A stretch of 64,000 nucleotides of DNA from Carettochelys insculpta (Eukaryota > Chordata > Testudines > Carettochelyidae): assembly GCF_033958435.1 (NCBI RefSeq), contig NC_134137.1:320291501-320355500 (forward strand). Reading direction: 5' to 3'. The notes beneath the pieces are model-generated. The model did no database searches and was not told the origin of the DNA. It saw only the letters and a list, made by a program, of their open reading frames with translations. The translations under genes and the position numbers were made by a program. Positions 59,957 to 64,000 of the stretch are shown here, piece after piece (the stretch's first letter is position 1; each line of letters opens with the position of its first letter).

Positions 59957-62609
59957 GTATGACGTGAAAGGCTATGTCAGTCATATATCTATAAGGAGCT
60001 TGGTGTTCACCTCTAGGCTTGGGCTCTAAGGCAGTCTCAGGCAGGTATTACTTAATGTACTACCAGCAATAGCTAGGAGGAAAGTCAGTTAAAGCTGGAT
60101 CTAATCTCTAATCATATTCCAGCTGCTAGTTCTCCTTCCATCATGCTGTGCACATGGTTTGCTTTTTATGGCCCAGGGCATTTATGGTGAAATGTGCTTC
60201 AACTATGCTTTTTGATTACTGCCAGTGCATCCTTCTGACTTTAAGCTTTTGGGTCTCTTTTTAAGGACCCTATTACATGTCTCAGACCATGGGATATTCA
60301 ATATTTTGGTCAGCATTTGAAAAATATAATTCAATGCTACACTGGGTAGTAGATGATTTTTCACAGGCAGGGCGGATTCAAACAAGCATGAGAGACTTAT
60401 GGACTCCTTCCAGCGTTTGTTGGATAATTTGGCAGTTCCTCTTGCAGAGGACAAGACAGAGGGCTCTGATCTCCATGGGCGTTCAGTTAGGCATGCTGAT
60501 AGGTATATCACAGCCAGGATCACTGACTGAGGGAAAGAAGGAGCAGTGTGAGCAGTTGCTCTGGGGCCCAGCGATTTCAAAGTGTACAGAGCTTTGGACT
60601 GCCACAGCAGCTACCATGCAGCAGTAGCAGCAGCCAGAGCTCTGGGCCCTTTAAGTAGCATCTGGAGTTCCGGGCGGTGCTGAGAGCTGACTGGCAGAAG
60701 TTGCTACTAGCCCCACCCCTTCTGCTCAAGTCCCAACCCTTTAATCCCTCATATATTGCCCAGGGCCTGGTGAAGTCTGTCACTAGCCCTGAGCTTGACT
60801 CCCTCAAGATAAACCTTTAGAGTTACATGGCTTGATTAGCGAGCGTAGCGAGTCCAAGAAAGTCACATTTCATGAGCAGTGGATGATCTTAACTTTGCTT
60901 GTCAGGTGGTAGCATCTGGATGGGTATTTTGCATCTGGCTTTCAGAAGCCACCAAGGAATGTCTGGGCCTTACCGGACTTACAAGTTATTAAAGAGGTGA
61001 AAGGGTATTCAGGGGTAAATGAACAATCTGAGCCAGGTCCGTGGGGTTTCCTTGCAGGGAGCTGTATGGACACCTGAGGCTGATTTGAAGATCCATCCAG
61101 CTACTTTGGGATAAATGGGCTTTGATGTATTTTGCCAATGCAGGTAGTGGCTCTCCACCTAACACAGACAGGCCAAGCAGATGGTGGTGTGTAGAGCTGC
61201 AGGCACAATATAATTTACCATGTATACAGGTGGGTTGTCTGAGATTTGCAACTGGGCCTCAGTATCAAGCCAATCCTGAGCTGCCATGGCAGAAGACACA
61301 TGCCATGGAAGCATCTGATGCCCTCACAGACTTGGCGGTGTCCTGGAAGATGGCTAAAGTTACTAGGTAAAAATCTGGTGAGTCTGATTTTTGACTGGAA
61401 CACTCAGTCTTAAAGGGGCCTTGGTGGCTGTGGTCAGCACAGCATGGGGCTGGCAAGCTCTTAACCTGGCTCTGCATAGTTTCTGAGGTGTGGCCACCAG
61501 GCATAAGGGTGACTACAGAGCTCCGTGTGCTTCCCCTGCCCCAGTCACGAGCTCCACAGCTCCCGTTGGCCAGGAACTGCAATCAGTTGGAGCTGTAGAG
61601 GCAGTGCCTGAAAGTCAGGGAAGCATGCAGCAGAGCCCCCAGGGCCACACCTATGTCTAGGAGCCAAAAGGACATGTTGCTACTTCCTGGTACCATCTGA
61701 GGTAAGTGCCAGCTGGAGACTGCACCCTTTGCCCTCTCCTCCATCCCAGCACTTGGCCTCATCCCAGAGCCCCATCCCTGTGGCTGTCCATAGCAAAACC
61801 CCTCATCCCTGGTCCCACCCTTGAGTCTGCACTCTCAGCCAGAGCTCTCACCCTCTCCTTCATGCCAACCCCCACCCCACTCCCGCTCCAGCCCAATATA
61901 CGTGAGTGAGCGAGTATGAATGACAGAGGACTGTGGGGTGGGGTGAGTGCGGCGGGGCTTTGGAGGAAAGGTAGGTGGGGTGCCAAGGGGAAGGGTGTTG
62001 GATGTGATTATGTGTCCCCTTAAGGGAAATTATTTGTGAAAGCACAGCCTGGCTGCTCAGAGCTAAGAAGAACTTGAGAGAGATCTGAGAACTTTTCTCA
62101 GGAATAAAAGTTATTTAGACTGACATATGGTGATACAGAGTGAGGCAGGGAGCTGTGAAGCCCTCATGGGTAGAAAGGCCAGGAGCTATGTCAACAGTGT
62201 GGTAGCCAAGCTCATGTGTAGGCTAGTTCTACACTTAGCAGTTAAGTCAACCCAGCTCGATCATGCAGGGGTCTGAAAAATACAAATCCCTGAGCAACAT
62301 AATTATGCCAATGCAGGAATTAGCTTGTCTGTCCACCTAGGTACCACCTGTCCTGGAGAAGTACTAAATACAATGGAGGAAGGTATTGAGCATTGTGAAT
62401 AATGTCAAAAGTTAGTTTCAAAACAGAAATAATGTACTTGGGAGATGGAGAAAAGTGACAGAGGGAATCTTTCCTGATAAATCAAAGATTCGGCCAAAAC
62501 TGAACATGCATACTGTAGATACAGAAGGAATTAAAGGGTTGGTAGACACGTTGACTTACCTCATCAAGTGGAAGTTTAACTATACAGTTTGCACAACTCA
62601 TCTATGGCA
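59957..62609. other. 3' flanking intergenic sequence
   Basis: No host gene recognised. 60550-60830 and 61440-61900 are GC-rich, probably old DNA-transposon cores. 62222-62345 (TAGTTCTACACTTAGCAG) resembles a MITE end. Open frames have no similarity. Confidence 0.35.
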
Positions 62610-63565
62610 CAGGATCATAAAATCAAAGAACTGGAAGGAACCGCGAGACGTGAAGTCCAGGCCCCTACACTCATAGCAAGAACTAAGCCATCCCTGACAG
62701 GTGTTTGTCTAACCTGCTCTTAAAAATCTCCAATGATGCAAGGTTTTCCTAATGTCCAATCTAAACATTTCTTTCTTCAATTTAAGCCCGTTGCTTCTTG
62801 TCTTATCATCGGCTGTTCAGGAAAATAAATTTTCTCCCTGCTCTTTGTAACAACATTTTAGGGGCTTGCAAGCTGTTATGTCCCCCCTCAGCCTTCTCTT
62901 TTCCAGACTGAACAAACCCAGTTCTCTCAGTCTTCCCTCCTAGGTTATGTTCTCCAGAAATGCAATCGTTTTTGTTCTTCTTCTCTGGGTTTTCTCCAAT
63001 TTGTCTACTTCCTTCCTGTATTGTGGCACCCAGAAGCAGACACAGCTTCCCCAACTCTAATTTTTCCCCATGACCTGCACGATAAGCCTTTGTTAATGCA
63101 ACACAAAACTACACTTTTTTTTTTTGCAGGGCATGTGGTCACAGAGGAGGGGAGAGAGGATTGCAACAGCATGTCCTTGTGGTTCTGGTCCACAATAACT
63201 CCCCAGATCCTTCTCAGCAGTGCTCTTTCCAACCCAGTTACCTATCCCCATTCTGTAGTCATGCATTTATTTTTCCTTCCCTAAATGCAGCACCTGACAT
63301 TTATATTTATTGAATTTCACTTTTTGTCTGTAGCCCAGTTCTCCAGTTTATCAATATCTCTTTGAATTTTTGCACTATCCTCCAAAGTATCTGCAATCCC
63401 CACCCCCAGCTTTGTGTCTTCTACAGATCTGATCAGTGTGCTTTATATTCCCACATTCAGGTCATAAATAAATATGTTAAATAACACAGGACCTAGGACA
63501 GAGCGCTGTGGAACTTCACTTAAGGCCCCCGTCCAATCTGGCATCATTCCATTAATAGTTACTCT
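62610..63565 (-). mobile_element. CR1-like LINE 3' half, reverse orientation
   Basis: The reverse complement runs from the RT end (a frame at 63443-63631 reads GALSEVPQRSVLGPVLFNIF, the degenerate PQGSVLGP box) to a 3' end near 62610 with GGAACCGCGAGACGTGAAG. Recognisable blocks include CTGACAGGTGTTTGTCTAAC and TTTAAGCCCGTTGCTTCTTG. Confidence 0.85.
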
Positions 63566-63779
63566 TGGTTTGTGGTTCTTAAACCATGGACCTCCTAGGG
63601 CAAGAGGCAATGAAGTACAACATGGAAACATACAAAAGAAGCAGAACTGAAAACTATCAAAATGTCATGGGAATAAGCTAAGACTGCAGCAAGAAGCTGT
63701 CAACAATGGAAGGCAGTGGTGAAGAGTCTATGCTTTCCATTAAATAGGGAGGCATCAATCAAAACACGAGACTCTTTAC

Positions 63780-64000
63780 TCCAGCAGAGAAAAGGCAGAA
63801 CAAGAACTAGTGGCTGAAAGCTGAAGCCAGAAAAATTCTAAGAGAAGCATGGTACACATAAGTCATTAACTACTGAAACAAACTACCAGAGGAAAGAATG
63901 GATTCTTTATGCCTGGATGTCTTCAAAATCAAGAATGGATGGCTTCCTGAATGATATGTTAGTGGAACACATGTTTTTGCACTAAGAACAGGGTAACTGG
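63780..64000 (+). mobile_element. LINE 3'-ORF remnant, cut by window end
   Basis: Around 63870-63945 the plus strand reads NKLPEERMDSLCLDVFKIKN then GWLPE, the conserved end of CR1/L3-type ORF2 proteins. Frame is partly broken. The preceding 63640-63780 may belong to the same copy. Confidence 0.55.

Noticed and set aside
60203..60627. Overlapping 125- and 116-codon open frames in the 3' flank
   Set aside because: No similarity to a known family, no splice or start context, and they face each other over the same DNA.

Overview
This is vertebrate nuclear DNA, most probably from a turtle or another sauropsid. The inference rests on a young CR1 LINE with a (TTCTTATG)n-type tail, tRNA-derived SINEs of the tortoise Cry-I type, Penelope-like (PLE) fragments, and a dense crowd of hAT, Tigger-like and 3-bp-TSD miniature transposons alongside old MIR remnants. 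Genes are intron-rich with GT-AG splicing. No prokaryotic gene, CRISPR array or rRNA was seen.

The window holds one recognisable host gene, SLC38A4 (SNAT4, a System A sodium-coupled neutral amino acid transporter), on the plus strand. I assembled 15 coding exons from 29813 to 56125. Every splice site fits GT-AG, the phase is unbroken, and the product is 546 residues. The first coding exon probably begins at 29701 and carries a 22-codon upstream ORF. Two small candidate non-coding 5' exons (25335-25395 and 27716-27772) lie upstream. A 2.6-kb 3' region follows, with three AATAAA signals (56354, 56720, 58714). The true promoter was not identified and may lie outside the window.

Layout: 1-25 kb is intergenic or 5' flank. 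It contains a minus-strand LINE with a C-terminal zinc finger (3.6-5.2 kb), a nearly intact CR1 (6.3-9.57 kb) inserted into an older MITE, nested foldback MITEs (9.76-10.65 kb), two decayed CR1 copies (14.2-17.3 kb) broken by younger elements, hammerhead-like PLE-derived repeats (16.5, 18.6-19.2, 35.6 kb), and a Penelope fragment with a GIY-YIG endonuclease region (21.5-23.1 kb). 25-58.7 kb is SLC38A4, whose introns hold at least fifteen further transposons. 58.7-64 kb is 3' flank with a MIR, a MITE and two CR1-like fragments.

The most interesting material is in the repeats. First, short palindromic elements with perfect 13-bp target duplications carry inverted hammerhead-ribozyme-like cores. 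Second, a large family of MITEs shares a GGCTATGTCTACAC-type end, TTCGAA-rich subterminal sequence and 3-bp target duplications; several copies are near-perfect hairpins and one pair is almost identical across 35 kb. Third, the CR1 copy is disabled by a single nonsense codon. All family names are from recognition by eye; no database search was possible.
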